From the NCBI GenBank assembly GCA_036768485.1, contig JAVLUZ010000154.1:38750447-38814446 (forward strand): DNA of 64,000 nucleotides, in the 5' to 3' direction. The DNA is from Mermis nigrescens (lineage: Eukaryota; Nematoda; Enoplea; Mermithida; Mermithidae). A program made the translations under genes and the position numbers. Positions 1 to 31,993 of this stretch are shown one piece after another; within the stretch, counting starts at the first letter, position 1; every line of letters starts with the position of its first letter. The notes under the pieces were generated by a model. It ran no database searches. It was given only the letters and a program-made list of their open reading frames with translations, and was not told the origin of the DNA.

Positions 1-223
1 ATTATAGGAAAGAGAATTATCAAGTGGAATCTATATAAACCATGCTTAAAAGGGCAGAATGTATGTAAATTGAATCGTTAAGTGGTAAATATTGAAAATG
101 TAATAGTTTTTTAGTTTTTAAAATAATGAAGCTATAATATGTATATCTGCACCGTTCGTTCTCACGAAACAAACCTTATTGGCCAGTAGAAAACTAACCC
201 AACAATTTTCGGGGACCCCTTAG

Positions 224-492
224 TTGCCTTGTTGAATACATACAAATATTGCTACGTTTATAATGACTCTAGTTTATTGAAGGCAGCGAAATACGCGTCG
301 TCATTGGCCAGTCAGTCGACCATAATACCAATGGATGAAGTGAAAAAGCGTTGCTATTCAGAAATGAAAAAGAAGCAAAAGCATCAGGAATTATTGAAAA
401 TCAGGTCAAAGGCGCAACAGGGAGCTATTAGACGGCAGCGCAAAGATAACAATCACGTTATCAAAGAATACGCTGGCTGGGAAGATTTTTGA
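224..492 (+). CDS. Terminal exon of an unidentified lysine-rich protein (5' part outside window)
   Basis: An open frame follows a TAG acceptor at 221-223 and ends at TGA 490-492. An AATAAA signal sits at 540-545, as expected just after a last exon. The roughly 89-residue tail begins with a hydrophobic/aromatic stretch (LLNTYKYCYVY), continues through a Ser/Ala-rich segment, and ends in a strongly basic helix-like region rich in K, R and Q before a final EYAGWEDF. There is no membrane segment, zinc motif or catalytic motif. I do not recognise the family. The upstream exons lie left of the window. The splice acceptor, codon-like composition and polyadenylation signal together support a real exon, but the product is unknown. 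Confidence 0.5.
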
Positions 493-1622
493 TTATTCGT
501 TATTTCCAGCTCTGTGTCAATTGTATTGTTCCTGTTTTGAATAAAATATTGACATTTGAGTATGCTTAGCTATCTGTCTTATAGTCTGGAATACGTGCAT
601 CCACAAGTTTGGATCAAAAGGTGAAATATAAGCGCTGATTCTGCTTGATTTTATTTTATTCTGGATTTCAATTTATTAAGTAATTTCTATTCTGTTTCCT
701 TCCTTAAATATGAATATAAAACTTTGTTCTAAATCACGTTTTAGGGCTCACTTAGCTTTCATGTCCATGTATTTCAATATTCAAGCGAATTTCGCTTCCT
801 TACATAATTACGATCGTTGCTTGGCTTCAGCGATTTAGGAGCGGCGTGGGGGTTTTGGGGTTACACCCCCAGAAGCTGAAAGTCTTCCCCTTAGATTACT
901 GTAGACCCACCGAATTCTATTTTTAGTAACATTTTTAGCAATTTTATCCATCCTGATCCCCAGAATTTTCTTGCTGCCCGCGTATGTTTAAGACTGTTCT
1001 CTTACATTATTCTGCTTATCAGTATATAGCAATTTTACGAAATACAGTTAAAGAAAACAATTTTGTGGCAGCCTCTTAATTCGTGCGAATATCACATTTT
1101 ATCGTAGATTTTACAATCAACAATCCTAAAGTACTTTTTTGTCGTTGAATCTTCGCGAATTAATCGATGTATTCGAAGACTGCCAGCTTTTCTAGAAAAA
1201 CCGGATTTGATTCATATTGCCATATATTTTTATGCAATTTAATCAGTTTATGTCGCGGTTAATTGGGTGCCAATTCTACACTGGGGTGTGTACACAAAAC
1301 AATCTAATATTCTTTGAATGCAGGGATTTGCATCAAAGGATTATGAAATACATGCTTGACTCTTGAAATATCCTCCAGTTCTTTATCAAACATTTTACTT
1401 GTATTCTGTATTTTTTATTTGGGAAACAAATAGTTTAGAGTCTATAATGTGAAATGCTAAAGGGAATTAGACTATTTTTGAATTACAAGTTCTTCAAATT
1501 TTTACTGACGATTTTAAAAAGTGCTTCTTGATTTAATTTTTTTATTCATTCACGATGCAGAACCCAATCTTGTTTTTATCAAGGCTAATTTTTTGTGCCT
1601 TGCTTTAACAAATTATTACCAG
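493..1622. other. Intergenic interval with one decayed family-A repeat
   Basis: No exon is recognised here. About 838-987 resembles a degenerate family-A element: a GGCGTGGGGGTTTTGGGG start, a run of C with CCCAGAA, and the typical GAATTTTCTTGCTGCCC end. The last part probably holds the 5' UTR of the transporter gene, because ATTATTACCAG directly before the ATG at 1623 looks like a splice acceptor. Confidence 0.4.
540..545 (+). promoter_or_regulatory. Polyadenylation signal AATAAA
   Basis: The canonical hexamer lies 48 bp after the stop of the terminal exon at 224-492, the usual place for the 3' end signal of that gene. Confidence 0.5.
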
Positions 1623-10902
<9,280 letters not shown>

Positions 10903-13869
10903 ATTTGGCTTGTATGCGTACATGTAACAGAGAAATGGGAAATCCTCCCCCACCGAAAGTCGGTCGTTCAAATTTTTGGCACAAATTTGGGATTTTTGGC
11001 ACAAATTTGGGATTTTTGGCACAAATTTGGGATTTTTGGCTATTTTTAGGTGCTTTTTTGCCAGTTTGAGCAAAAAGTTAAGGTCATTTATTTCTCTTTC
11101 TAAAATTGGCTGCCTACCCCTCCGAAAATTTTTAGCTCTTACTTGTGTGCTGTCCATCGGGTTCATTTTTAACGTAATTCGGCATAGCCTGGCAATCGTT
11201 CGAATTGTATTGTAATCGATTTATTTGGCAAATGCTGTATTATCATTCCGCTTGTGACGTGTGAATTTACATTGTTTCATTTTTTATCTTTATAATGCAG
11301 GCGAATGTGTAATAACGCCTAAAATTTGTTTCATTATTTTTGTGTTTGGTTGGGTTTCTTAATAAATCTAACGTGTAAATGATTGATACAGTTTAAAGTT
11401 TTAGAAAATTTTTAGGAGACAGCAAGCCAGACTTTATATTTCTTAGTAATGGAGAATTATTTCGTTTTTTGTTCTTTCAAAAGACTGACTTAAAAGGTAA
11501 CTGATGGATGTTGCATTTTTACTTTAGGCGCGGCATTAGTAGATTTATAAATGAGAAATATGGAAATAATAATGGAAAAATGGAAAATAATACAAAACAT
11601 ACGCCAAAAATGAAGGAATTTAGATAATTTTCCGCAAAACCGCTTGAAGTTGACCATAAATTGTGACTTAACTAATTTTTTATGATATGTGTTTTAGAAA
11701 TTTGCTGACTTACCGGTTTTGCTGAGGCTAAATTTCATTTAGAGAGCTGTGATTAGCTATTAAAGAAAACATTTGTAGCAACTCTGGGCATTTTTCGTTA
11801 ACGCCTTTTTATCGTGTGCTGAGCTGAGGAATTTCGAATTAAACAATAATGTAACTTATTTCCTGTCATCACGTTTCGTCGATCCGTTGCACAATTTGTA
11901 ATTTGGTTTACTCGCTGTATTATTTGATTATTCCTAATCGAAATAAATTATTGCATCCATTGTACACTTTACCTTGCGATCAAATTTTGATCTTATTCTG
12001 TTCTCTCCATAGAATGCATGTGCAGCATGAAAAATTCTAGGGGTCCGATAATTGGTCGCGACACATGGAGTACTTTCAACTTACTCAAGTGAATTTTAAA
12101 TATTGTTATGATTTTTGTCAGTCCGTAACCCATCTCATACTAGAATATGGTAATGTTTACTCTTATGATGGCCTTAAAACTTTGTACGGATATAGCTCTT
12201 TACATCAAGGAGAATGCTCAACACCTATTTCTCACGTTTTATGGACCCCTATTTAGCCCGAAAATTTTTGCCCATTTTAATTTACTCAGCTCTCTGGTTT
12301 GTGATCCCTGGAACACTAGACATCTTTCCACACTCACCAAAAATCAATTATTATGTAACATCTGGTATTTTCCTTGAAGGACAAACCTGGAGAGAAATTG
12401 TCGTGGAAATGTTAAAACTAAAGATAGCATTATCTCTAATTAAATCGATCACTCAAGCCACTGGTTTTGAATCTCGTGTATAAGGTGCAGTCTGGACTGG
12501 ATACATTTAGACGCATGTAGATACCTTCATTCTGAAAATTTCGAATTTTTTACAAGCTTGCGTTGTTAAAAATTGTCCAATTAATCTCATTTTCGGAAAT
12601 GATTATTTGTGCCGTTTTTCCACTATGACACTGAATTGGCATAAAGGAATCGTGAAAATAGGTCAAAACTTAATTTCTCATCACTGCAAATTTCTGATGC
12701 TCTATATGGAATTATAAGGCTCCCTAGTCAGATAACTAGACCCCTACGGAGCGTGCATGTTACGTACATAACTGTTTTGCCCCGTATGATATCGTAGAAA
12801 ACATTTTTTGAACCCATTGATAATTTTTCTGCTAAACATCGCGCTCAATTAAGGTGTTCGCTTTTATCCCCTCATTAATCGCAAACACCCGTTAGCATTT
12901 CAAATTATGAACATTGTACATCACTTTACTTTAGGCCGGCACAAGCTTAGGCCAAATTAGAAAGTTCGTCCCTCCCACATTTGAAAATCAACCAAAACCT
13001 CAAAAACCACTCAAAACAAAGTTTTCTGAAATTTCTGGAGTTATGATCCTCAAATTATTGACTCTGAAAAATCAAAACTGTCAAAATTTTCTGATATTTA
13101 TGTTAACAACGACGACGAACGAAGAACGAAAACTCGACGACTCTGCTAAACGCATAAAGCAACCATCATACCATCTTTTTCACAATCAGCTTGATATTCG
13201 CGAGAATAAATTACGAATTTATTCAACCCTCTCAAAGTTCTTACGCCAGCCTAATATTCTTAGACCCAGCAAGAAAACTAATGAATTCCGCTTTTACTTC
13301 CTCGCTCGGACGATATTATTGATGCACTCAATCAAATTCAATCAACTTAAACTCAAATTCAATTATATTTGTCTTAAACAAAATTCTATGAAGTAGGTAC
13401 CTAAAAACATTTATTTCAAATAATAGCCTTTATTAATTCAAAGTTCTATCGCTCTTCTGCAACGCTCCACCACATTTCTACACAGAACGCGTTTCTCACT
13501 CCTGACAGTGCAAATTAGCCTCACATATTTATCTCAACGAAAATCGTGTTTGATGACGTATTTTTAAATTACAAATTCATTAAAATCATCTCATTAAAAA
13601 TCGAATTTCCTGAGCTGAAAATCCCAAAAAAGAAAGTTCAAAATGACTTGCTCTATATTTTGACTATTTCATCTCAAAATACATCTCACCCGACCACCGA
13701 AAGTTCAATCCACCATAAGTTTTCTGGCTTTAACTGAAAGAAGTTCAAACGTTTATATGAATCGCCACCACACTTCACATTTTCTCATCAATAGATTTTT
13801 CGCCGTAACGGACCTAAAAAATGCAAAACTTGTCTCATGTCTCTATGCTAAAAATCCTTGAAATCTTAA
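10903..13869. other. Intergenic region after the transporter gene
   Basis: No exon is supported. AATAAA occurs near 11361 and could end the transporter transcript. A hydrophobic open frame at 12214-12483 and overlapping frames at 12065-12377 have no recognisable motif or splice context. About 13.0-13.8 kb is unusually rich in A and C on this strand and contains several short open frames. It may be an old repeat split by the element that follows. Confidence 0.3.
10973..11040. repeat. 20-bp tandem repeat, about 3 units
   Basis: The unit ATTTTTGGCACAAATTTGGG is repeated about three times. It lies just after the transporter stop codon, inside a larger low-complexity repeat that also contains TATTTTTAGGTGC. 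Confidence 0.85.
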
Positions 13870-14400
13870 GAGTCAATTTCTGTAAGAATCAACCCAGCGA
13901 TGTAGTAAGGGCGGACAGTTAAAAAATAACCTATCCTCATTTTGACGTATGTTGTACAGTTTTTTATTCTGAGCAACATGGTGTAAAGCGTTTTGTACAA
14001 AAACCATTTTTCGCTTGGAACATCAACCTCAAAGTTTGAAAAATCGACACTTTTTGTCAAAAAAGAGTAGATTTACTTTTATGACTATAACTTCTTAACA
14101 ACGCAAGATATTAGAGTCAATATTTTTTTAAATGAAAGAGCAAGATTTTGGCTTTGAATTATCACTTTGATAAGTCCACAAGTTTGACGGGTTGAGAAAT
14201 TATGTAAGACTGAATATGAAAAAGTTTGACTATGTGCACTAAAAAATTTCACATTTTGTCCTATAACTCCTATACTAGATGCGGGTGATTCCCAAAATTT
14301 TAGTATGATGTGGCACTTAGATGTGACATATATTTGGCAAAAAATAAAAAAATTAAAGGACCACTTTTTGAGCAATGAGTCTTCACGCAAGACCATTTAT
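13870..14400 (+). repeat. Left long terminal inverted repeat
   Basis: About 530 bp, complementary to 16547-17068 with scattered substitutions and a small indel near position 13895-13920. It ends near CTTCACGCAAGACCATTTAT. Confidence 0.85.
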
Positions 14401-15447
14401 TGTGAGTTACACAATTGTTCTTGCCCAAAACTTTTCTTTTAGACGTTATATCTCGCAAGTAAGGTAAGACCAACTCTCAAAATTTTGGTTAAATAATTTA
14501 CTTAGTCTTATGATGTTATCGGCAAAAGAATATGAAAGTTGTCAAATTTCTGATTGAACAGTGGCCCTTAGCGTAAGTGCAAGTCAGGTAGGAATGGCTG
14601 ATTATCAGCACACAAAATTCTTCTTTTTCCAATTATAACTCCTGCATTAGACATGGGACATTATTTAAATTTTAACACATTGTTACTGTAAGCCGTTTTG
14701 TGCCATTGGTAAAAAATAAAAATATTGCTAAACCACTTCTTGAGCAACGGATCATTAAGTAAATACTACTATGACACATGACTGGATACACTCAAAAACC
14801 TTTCTATGTTCTAGGGGATCATTCATTATAGGAAATTAACACAATTTTACTGCACCTCACCATATTCAGCGCATAATAAGAGAACAACACCCAATTTCTC
14901 GAAGCATGACTATCAAGAAGTGTCTTATTTTTTAGCTTGCTCAGTTGTATATCTGAAGATAATTAATTCTGATGGGATTTCACTTTGCCCCAATTACATC
15001 TGTAGTTTACCTACTCACCATGTAGGTATGGATTGATTTGTTGTGAATGTAAGCATGTGCTAATGTCAGTTTCTTTGCATAAGAAGAATTGAAATAAAAT
15101 TTTTTAAAGCAAAGGAAGATAGCAAGTTGATTAAGTTCAAGCTTTTAGAAGGGCCATACTGTAAGTAAACATTTTTGAAGCAATATCTACTTTGTATTGA
15201 GAAGTGCAAAAGACGCAAGCTTGGCTGTAGAGAACTCAGCTTATGGACTCATATGAAAGATTACTCAAACAGTGACAAATGTACATATATAATCTTGCTT
15301 TGGATTACTGGGACATAGATGCTATCATTCAAAGCTATTCCATAAAAAGTTGAGTTAGGATCAGGAATGGACTATGAGGACTTAATATCATGCGACAAAT
15401 TGTTACAACAAATTCAAACATCAAAACAGTCACTGTGCAGCAGAACA

Positions 15448-16542
15448 TCATTCAATTTCTTCAGACTCTAATTCAAGGTTTGGGTCAGCCATAAATTCAT
15501 CCTCTGGGCATTCATCAGTCACATCTTGCGCTGCTCCCTCTGATTCTCGTTTTCTGGCTTCACGCGACCAAAAATTTGCTATTTGTTGCCATGTAAGATA
15601 TTCTGATGAGCTAAACTGTGGCAAGCTTCGCATTTCTTTCGCCACATCTTGCGGGTCATATTTCTGGCGATTCTGCACACCATAGTCAAATTTCTGGATA
15701 AGGAATCGGCGCTGCTTTTCAGAAAAAGCTTTGCATATTCTGCGCTGCCGTAAGGCCCACCCCGCTTCTAAATGATCAATATTATTGTCGGTGGAATATG
15801 TTTGCCATTGATTTTGCAGAACTTCATTTAAGCTAGCTAGCCTAGGTGTCAAGTGCCGTTGCTCTATTGTATTAACATATGTTGTTACTGCTGCATCACG
15901 TAAAGTTTGCCTCTCGGGTTGATATTGATGGAATCCTAGATCTAGATGGTCATCCAGTTCTTGCAAGCTTGGATAAGACTTCAAGCATCCGCTTACAGGG
16001 CACAAGAAAAGATTCGCACCTGTATCATGGGCATTGTCAGAAGTACAATTGGCTCTTGTTGAAAGTTCCTGACTTCTCTTGTCTTGTATAGGTATCCACA
16101 GATTGGACAATGAAATCTGACTCGGCAATCTACCCTGGTGGTAAATTAAAATTGGGGTAAATGTACATTTTCCATGCTTGCCTTTCCAGGAATTTTCAGG
16201 AATTAGCATTCCTGAGCCAATGCTATAAGCCTTCCAGGCTATGATTTGACCATCCTCAAATTTGAAATTATTTAGAAAGTTAATGCCCTGTATCTGTGCC
16301 AAATTTGACTTAGATTTTGCTAGTGATCCATATAAGACTGATGTTCCTTTTATACCATCATAGGCAGAGATACAGTGGACAAATTCAGCTGGAGTAGAAC
16401 ATTTGTGATTCTCATCAATATAAAGCTTCACTTTTCGCTTTATTGCACCAGCCATTCTGTCACAATCGCCTTTTCCTGACTGTGGATCGCTGAAATCCCA
16501 CTGTTTTATATTGATGTGCAGGTTTGAAGCAATTTCATTCAT
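15448..16542 (-). CDS. 364-residue transposon-borne protein with C2H2-like finger and DDE-transposase-tail similarity
   Basis: Intact ORF inside the long-TIR element. The N-terminal part contains WDFSDPQSGKGDCDRMAG followed by IKRKVKLYI. This resembles the GKGxCDxxxxxxKR segment seen near the end of the catalytic region of some eukaryotic transposase-derived proteins. At residues about 180-207 it has a C-x4-C...H-x5-H arrangement (CPVSGC ... DDHLDLGFH). Towards the C-terminus is a basic, helix-rich stretch (KQRRFLIQKFDYG, later EYLTWQQIANFWSREARKR) that looks DNA-binding, then an acidic tail. From memory, similar proteins are common in cnidarian and other invertebrate genomes. The upstream catalytic half is absent, so this is either a truncated transposase or a captured passenger protein. 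Function is not established. Confidence 0.7.
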   Translation of the reverse strand: MNEIASNLHINIKQWDFSDPQSGKGDCDRMAGAIKRKVKLYIDENHKCSTPAEFVHCISAYDGIKGTSVLYGSLAKSKSNLAQIQGINFLNNFKFEDGQIIAWKAYSIGSGMLIPENSWKGKHGKCTFTPILIYHQGRLPSQISLSNLWIPIQDKRSQELSTRANCTSDNAHDTGANLFLCPVSGCLKSYPSLQELDDHLDLGFHQYQPERQTLRDAAVTTYVNTIEQRHLTPRLASLNEVLQNQWQTYSTDNNIDHLEAGWALRQRRICKAFSEKQRRFLIQKFDYGVQNRQKYDPQDVAKEMRSLPQFSSSEYLTWQQIANFWSREARKRESEGAAQDVTDECPEDEFMADPNLELESEEIE

Positions 16543-16546
16543 GGAT

Positions 16547-17068
16547 TATAAATGGACTTGCGTGAAGACTCATTGCTCAAAAAGTGGTCCTTTAATTTTT
16601 TTTATTTTTTGCCAAATACATGTCGCATCTAAATGCCACATTATATCAAAATTTTGAGAATCACCCGCATCTAGTATAGGAGTTATAGTACAAAATGTGA
16701 AATTTTTCAGTGCACAAAGTCAAACTTTTTCATATTTAGTCTTACATAATTCCTGAACCCGTCAATTTTGTGGACTTATCAAAGCAGCGACTCATAGAGA
16801 AAATCTCGCTCTTTCATTTAAAAAAAATTTGACCCTGATATCTTGCGTTGTTAAGAAATTATAGTCATAAAAGTAAATCTACTCTTTTTTGACAAAAAGT
16901 GTCGATTTTTCAAACTTTGAGGTTGATGTTCCAAGTGGAAAATGGTTTTTGTACAAAACGCTTTGCACCATGTTGCTTAGAATTAAAAACTGTACAACAT
17001 ACGTTAAAATGAGGATAGGTTATTTTTTGACTGTCCGCCGCCGGGGTGAACGTTACAGAAATTGACTC
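16547..17068 (-). repeat. Right long terminal inverted repeat
   Basis: Inverted partner of 13870-14400. Its inner edge lies only a few bases upstream of the ORF start at 16542, so promoter activity for the ORF would have to come from within this repeat. Confidence 0.85.
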
Positions 17069-17072
17069 TTAA

Positions 17073-18863
17073 AAATGCTCTCAATTGTACAGATGCCCTT
17101 CCCGATTGCCGAAGCCTTCCATTATTCAAGCGTCAGGATCTAGAGTCGTTTTCACTCAAGGACCCCATGGGTTAAGACGCCGAGCTGCATGCTGGTCGCA
17201 CAACCAGTCCATCGCCGTAGGTTATTCAAAAGGTCGCCGCTTGACGTTCAATGCACTCACACTTTTACAACCATCGCCATCCGTAAATCGCAGTTCAAGC
17301 AACACATGATCTCAGTGATTTATTATTTTTTATGTACCATGAATCAGTGTCAGCCAAGCAGCAATTAAAAAAATTAAAAAAAGAAAAACAGGGAAGAAAT
17401 GTGATGATGCTCTAATTAAATAATTCATATTCTAAAACTTTCTCTCAATTTTATAATCTCTTATATATCTGAACACTTTTAGCATGCGCTTTTTCTTATC
17501 TCATCATTTATTCCAAACCCATTTTATTGATATAAAAACTCGACGCCATTCGACCACCCCAATCTCTGCTCTGTTTTCGCAAACACCGATAAATATATTC
17601 AAAATAGTATTTTTTGTTTACAACGTCAATCAGCTTTCCCTTATTTATTCTCCACAAAACTCGGTCTCTATAGAATTACGTAAACTTCAATACCGTAAAA
17701 ATGCTGGTCTCTCACAGATACACGAAAATGCAGTTAGATAAAATCGTATTTCAGATAAGTAGGCCCGCCAAGTCGCCGCCACATCCATTTCTGGCCATGA
17801 GAACTTTTATGCTCTACAGCACCTATGCTCCCACCGCATCTCTACGCTCAAGCTAATTGAAATGCACGAAACATCTTTTTGATGCTTTCTGTTGGCCCAA
17901 CCTCCAAATCGCACGCTTAACTTTCACAGTACACTCTGAACCATAATTCTATATTCGAGCTACCTGAAGCACATAAAATCAGTTTCCGTCCGCTGGCTCA
18001 ACCTCCATAATTATTTGAAATGCTTAACATAAGTTTTCATTGTTTTTTTGTTGCTTCAGCCCCAAAACTCACCGTTATAAAAATACAGTGCGCAAGCATC
18101 GATCGTTTGGCATCCGGGACTTGGTGGGTAATTCTAGTGTGTTGCAGGCACACTCTCACAGCTTTTCGTTCGCTCACTCACATTCAACACTACACACTCA
18201 TATGATTTCTCGTTTATTATTGTGGCTAGGCTCATCGCATTCGCCCATTTTGTTTGTAGCCTGTGACCGATAAAGTTGTTATTTCAGTGCTATCAAATTA
18301 ATTAGTTGAATTGAATCACATTTGTTTATGCGCAAGATTTTAATTAGAGCCTTTCCAGTTGGGTCAAGCCTCACCTAATAATATGTATGGTCATGTATTA
18401 CCATTTCACTGGCTCTAATTTAATGTCATAAATTAATTAATACGAGGTCTCAGAAGACATTAGTTAAGCAAATATATTTTTTATATTTCGTGTTAGCGGG
18501 GGATTCATATTTTCCTAAGGAGCCGTTGGCGTTGAATTACCTATTTTTTCAAATGCCTAAATTTGGCGGATTTTGCTGAGTTGATATCTTTTGTAAAGCT
18601 GGTTTTACTGTGATATGATTAACAAAATCAACCTGAATAAGTACTAACGTTCTCAATGCTGCTAACAAAGAGCATTTATACGTAGGTACATTTCCAGCTT
18701 TTCGGTGACTTTATTTGGCTATTCCAAAAATGAATGAGAAGTGAATTCCTGCTCTTTAAAAATCTTTAATAATTGCAGGGCATTACTGCTTCGCCTTTCA
18801 TATTTCAGAACAACTCTGGAATGCTTATTTGAATTTGTTTGAAAGGTTCAGAGGGTATTTGCG
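17073..18863. other. Intergenic region before the ATMIN-like gene
   Basis: No exon is recognised. About 17.45-18.3 kb has the same A/C-rich, TC-rich composition as 13.0-13.8 kb, suggesting that the 3.2-kb element inserted into a larger older repeat. The last few hundred bases upstream of 18864 probably include the ATMIN-like 5' UTR and promoter, but no motif is distinctive. Confidence 0.3.
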
Positions 18864-29257
<10,394 letters not shown>

Positions 29258-29399
29258 AATTTTTTTCCAATTCAAGTCGTTATTTTTGAGTTTTTGTTTA
29301 CATTGTTTTTTCTTTCAACGGAACGCATACTGAAGCGTAGCTATTGTCTGCATCGATGTTTCGATTTAGATATGCATAAGTGATTTTGGCATCTAAAGC

Positions 29400-29625
29400 C
29401 TATGCATTTCACAAAGCCTTGTGCATGGTCAGCGATCCAGCGAGCAGCTACAAAAGTGGTCTCTAGGCAGCTTACTGTAACACAACTTTGCATGGTAAAA
29501 CTTAATATGCTTATTCATCGCTATGCGCAATATCGTAATTGCTACTTTATTTTAAATCACTTTTGTAATCGATTCACATTGACTCAAGAATTGTGATTCA
29601 TGTACAAGGTTCCGTGAAACAGACT
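29400..29625. mobile_element. Family-E MITE
   Basis: Left CACAAAGCCTTGTGCATGG and right TACAAGGTTCCGTGAAACAG form imperfect inverted ends. It lies 143 bp after the ATMIN stop. Confidence 0.55.
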
Positions 29626-29689
29626 ACATATGGACGCTATCGTACGAGTGAAGTTATTGATATACTCATATCCATGTACGATCCCGGGG

Positions 29690-30045
29690 ACTTGGGATTT
29701 TACACAACCCCAGAAAAGTTTTCACCATTACCCCCAGAATTCTCGATTTTCTAAAAGTATCCTAAAATTCGTAGAAAATATGCTTTTTTGATTGTTTTCA
29801 GCTATCCATTTGCCCAAAAGTGTCCAATTTTTCGGCGCTTCCCGCCATATACTCATTTTTTGACTATATTTTGTCCGATTTAATTTTTTTTTATTTTCTC
29901 GAAATTTTTTCATGTTTTCATGCTCTAGAAAGGCATAACATCGTTTAGAAATGTCGAAAACGATGTTTTTGACGCGTGTACCATGTCTGGGCCCAAAAAA
30001 GGCAAATTTCAATCTCCCCTTCTCAAAATTCTCATGGTATGCATG
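29690..30045 (-). repeat. Family-C repeat, reverse orientation
   Basis: Contains CCCAGAATTCTCGATTTTC, TTCGGCGCTTCCCGCC and CATGCTCTAGAAAGGCAT, complementary to the other C copies. Confidence 0.6.
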
Positions 30046-30641
30046 TCTGCTCGTATCGTACGTACGTATATGTAGTCTTCTACCTCGAAACCTTGTGCAA
30101 ATAAATCAATTTTCAGCGTTTAAAATTTAATGTCTGAGTAAGTGGTTTTTAGGCAGCCTGATGATGTAAAACAAGGTAAAACTGCATATTCTGTTTGATT
30201 GCTATGCTCAAAATCAACTCGTGCTCCACTTTACATCACTTTTATAGTCGGTTGACATTGCTCAAAGAATGTGGTTTATGTAAGTGCGGTGCACGTGCAC
30301 ACTCATCGAGCTCATGCGCTGCTATTTTTCGTAGCTTTTCTCGTCAGCTCGTTTCGCTGTCCGGATGCGCTATTTATAATTTTGCGCCTTTTTTGCGCTT
30401 TAACCCGTCGAGATGACGTTTCATCTCCGGATTGAATGTTGCAATTTTCTGGATAATGGAGCACTGGTTAGGCTCGCGCAAGTGATTGAACATGTAGTGG
30501 CGGACATCCGGACCTGCCCATTTTTGGGCTTCTGAATTATATTAATGCACTATAGTCTGTTTTACGAGACATTGTGCATGATTCACAATTCTTGAGTCGT
30601 TATAAATCGGTTACTAAAGCGGTTTGAGCTGAAGCAACAAT

Positions 30642-31844
30642 CACACGTGGGGGTTATGCACCCCCAGAAACCAAAGTATCCCCCAAAATTCAAATTTTGA
30701 AATTCCTTTTTTCGCAATTTTCTGATGCCAATGGATAGTGCTCGATGAGAAACATTGAAAAACGGTGTTTTTTCACTATACAGTCGAACTTCGATAATAC
30801 GTACACGGGATAATGCGTTTTCTCGCATAATGCGTACAGTATTGCTAGGTTTCCGGACCTGAAAAGGCCGTGTAAAACACGGAAATAGCATGGGGGATAA
30901 TGCGTACTCGGTTAATGCGTAATGCGTACAGCCGATTTCATCCATCGGCCTATGCCTTCATGTTAAACTACCCGGCTTAATGCATACAGCGTGTATTTTT
31001 TCACCCGAATAATACGATCAGCTCGAAATGTTTGCGTCTCTCTGCTATCTTTGATGCGCATCATTTTAAATTTTGATGCATTTTCTTTTTCTACTAAAAT
31101 TCCCAGTGTTTATACGAGTACTTTGGTCAAATCGACTTCTGTGCTGTGCGAGCCTGTTTTCTTAAATGCGTATATTCTTTTTAGTCTGGATTTTTAGCTT
31201 TCTTTAAAAAGCTTAGAATCCTAAATTTTTAAGGGCATTCAGCCTTAAGCGAATTGTTATTTTTGATTGGTCATGGCTTTTTCCAAAAAAACCAATGTTT
31301 CTCTGGGGAGCAAATTTAAAAATGTTACAAATCACCGCAAAAGTTCTGTAAGCTTGGTGCCAGTACTTTAGGCACATCGAGATGGGTGATGCGCCTATTT
31401 GTTTTTTGAATGTGCACACATGTTTAGTTTCTTGACTCCGGACGATCTAGGAGAAACAGAAACGGTTTCGAGCTATCAGGATTTAAAACTGGAGTATATC
31501 GAACATACAAAAGTTTTTAATGGCACAGGACAATTGTGACACAAAGCTATTCAGCGAAATGAATGATATCGAAGATTTTTGTGACTTTAAGCGTGTAAAA
31601 ATATGTCAAAGCAGACTTGTATTGCTGATTTCAAAAAAATCATTTTACTCGCACAATAGTGTATTCCTTGTTAAAAATCTGGGGTATTCGGATAATGCGT
31701 ATACTCGGATAATGCATACAGAAGGGCTTGGTCCCTTGGGTGTACGCATTAAGCAAGTTCGACTGTACCATCATTTTTAAGACAATTTTTTACCCTTGAA
31801 AAATCTTGCACTCCCAGAATTTCGGTGCTGCCCACATACATATG
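30642..31844 (+). mobile_element. Family-A MITE split by a pogo-like element
   Basis: Left half CACACGTGGG ... AACGGTGTTTTTTCACTATA. The right half resumes at CCATCATTTTTAAGAC and ends GGTGCTGCCCACATAC. Its exact right end and TSD are unclear. Confidence 0.75.
30781..31765 (+). mobile_element. Pogo/Tigger-like element, TA target site
   Basis: 985 bp. TIRs CAGTCGAACTTCGATAAT and GCAAGTTCGACTG resemble the CAGT..AACCTCG ends of pogo/Tigger elements. It is flanked by TA at 30779-30780 and 31766-31767, a TA also found in uninterrupted family-A copies (CCATACCACC). Subterminal repeats of GATAATGCGTA occur at both ends. No transposase was recognised. Confidence 0.85.
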
Positions 31845-31993
31845 ATCATGATGCTATTCATAGCAATTGACAAGCATGTGAAGTTTTACTATGCAAAAGT
31901 ATATTACAGTAAGATGCATAGAAACCACTTTTGTAGTTGCTCGGTAGATCGCTGAAAGTTGATTTCCATGCACAAGGTTTTGTGACGTAGACT

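Larger units (their letters stand above)
13870..17068. mobile_element. 3.2-kb DNA transposon with TIRs of about 525 bp and TTAA target site
   Basis: The outer ends are exact inverted repeats: TTAAGAGTCAATTTCTGTAA at 13866 and its complement ending at 17072. TTAA flanks both sides (13866-13869, 17069-17072). The inverted similarity continues to about 14400 on the left and 16547 on the right, for example ACTTTTTGAGCAATGAGTC on the left and its complement on the right. The only long ORF (15448-16542, minus) starts just inside the right TIR. TTAA duplications are typical of piggyBac and Kolobok superfamilies. The very long TIRs and the ORF type argue against piggyBac. There is no complete transposase, so it is probably non-autonomous in its present form. 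Confidence 0.85.
30554..31993. mobile_element. Family-E MITE split by family A
   Basis: Left AGTCTGTTTTACGAGACATT ... AAGCGGTTTGAGC continues after the insertion as GATGCTATTCATAGCAATTG ... CACAAGGTTTTGTGACGTAG. The uninterrupted copy at 24611-24852 shows the same order, so the two halves belong together. Confidence 0.75.

Noticed and set aside
12065..12483. Overlapping open frames of 63-89 residues, one hydrophobic
   Set aside because: Three frames overlap with no splice logic or known motif. Chance frames in AT-rich DNA are likely.
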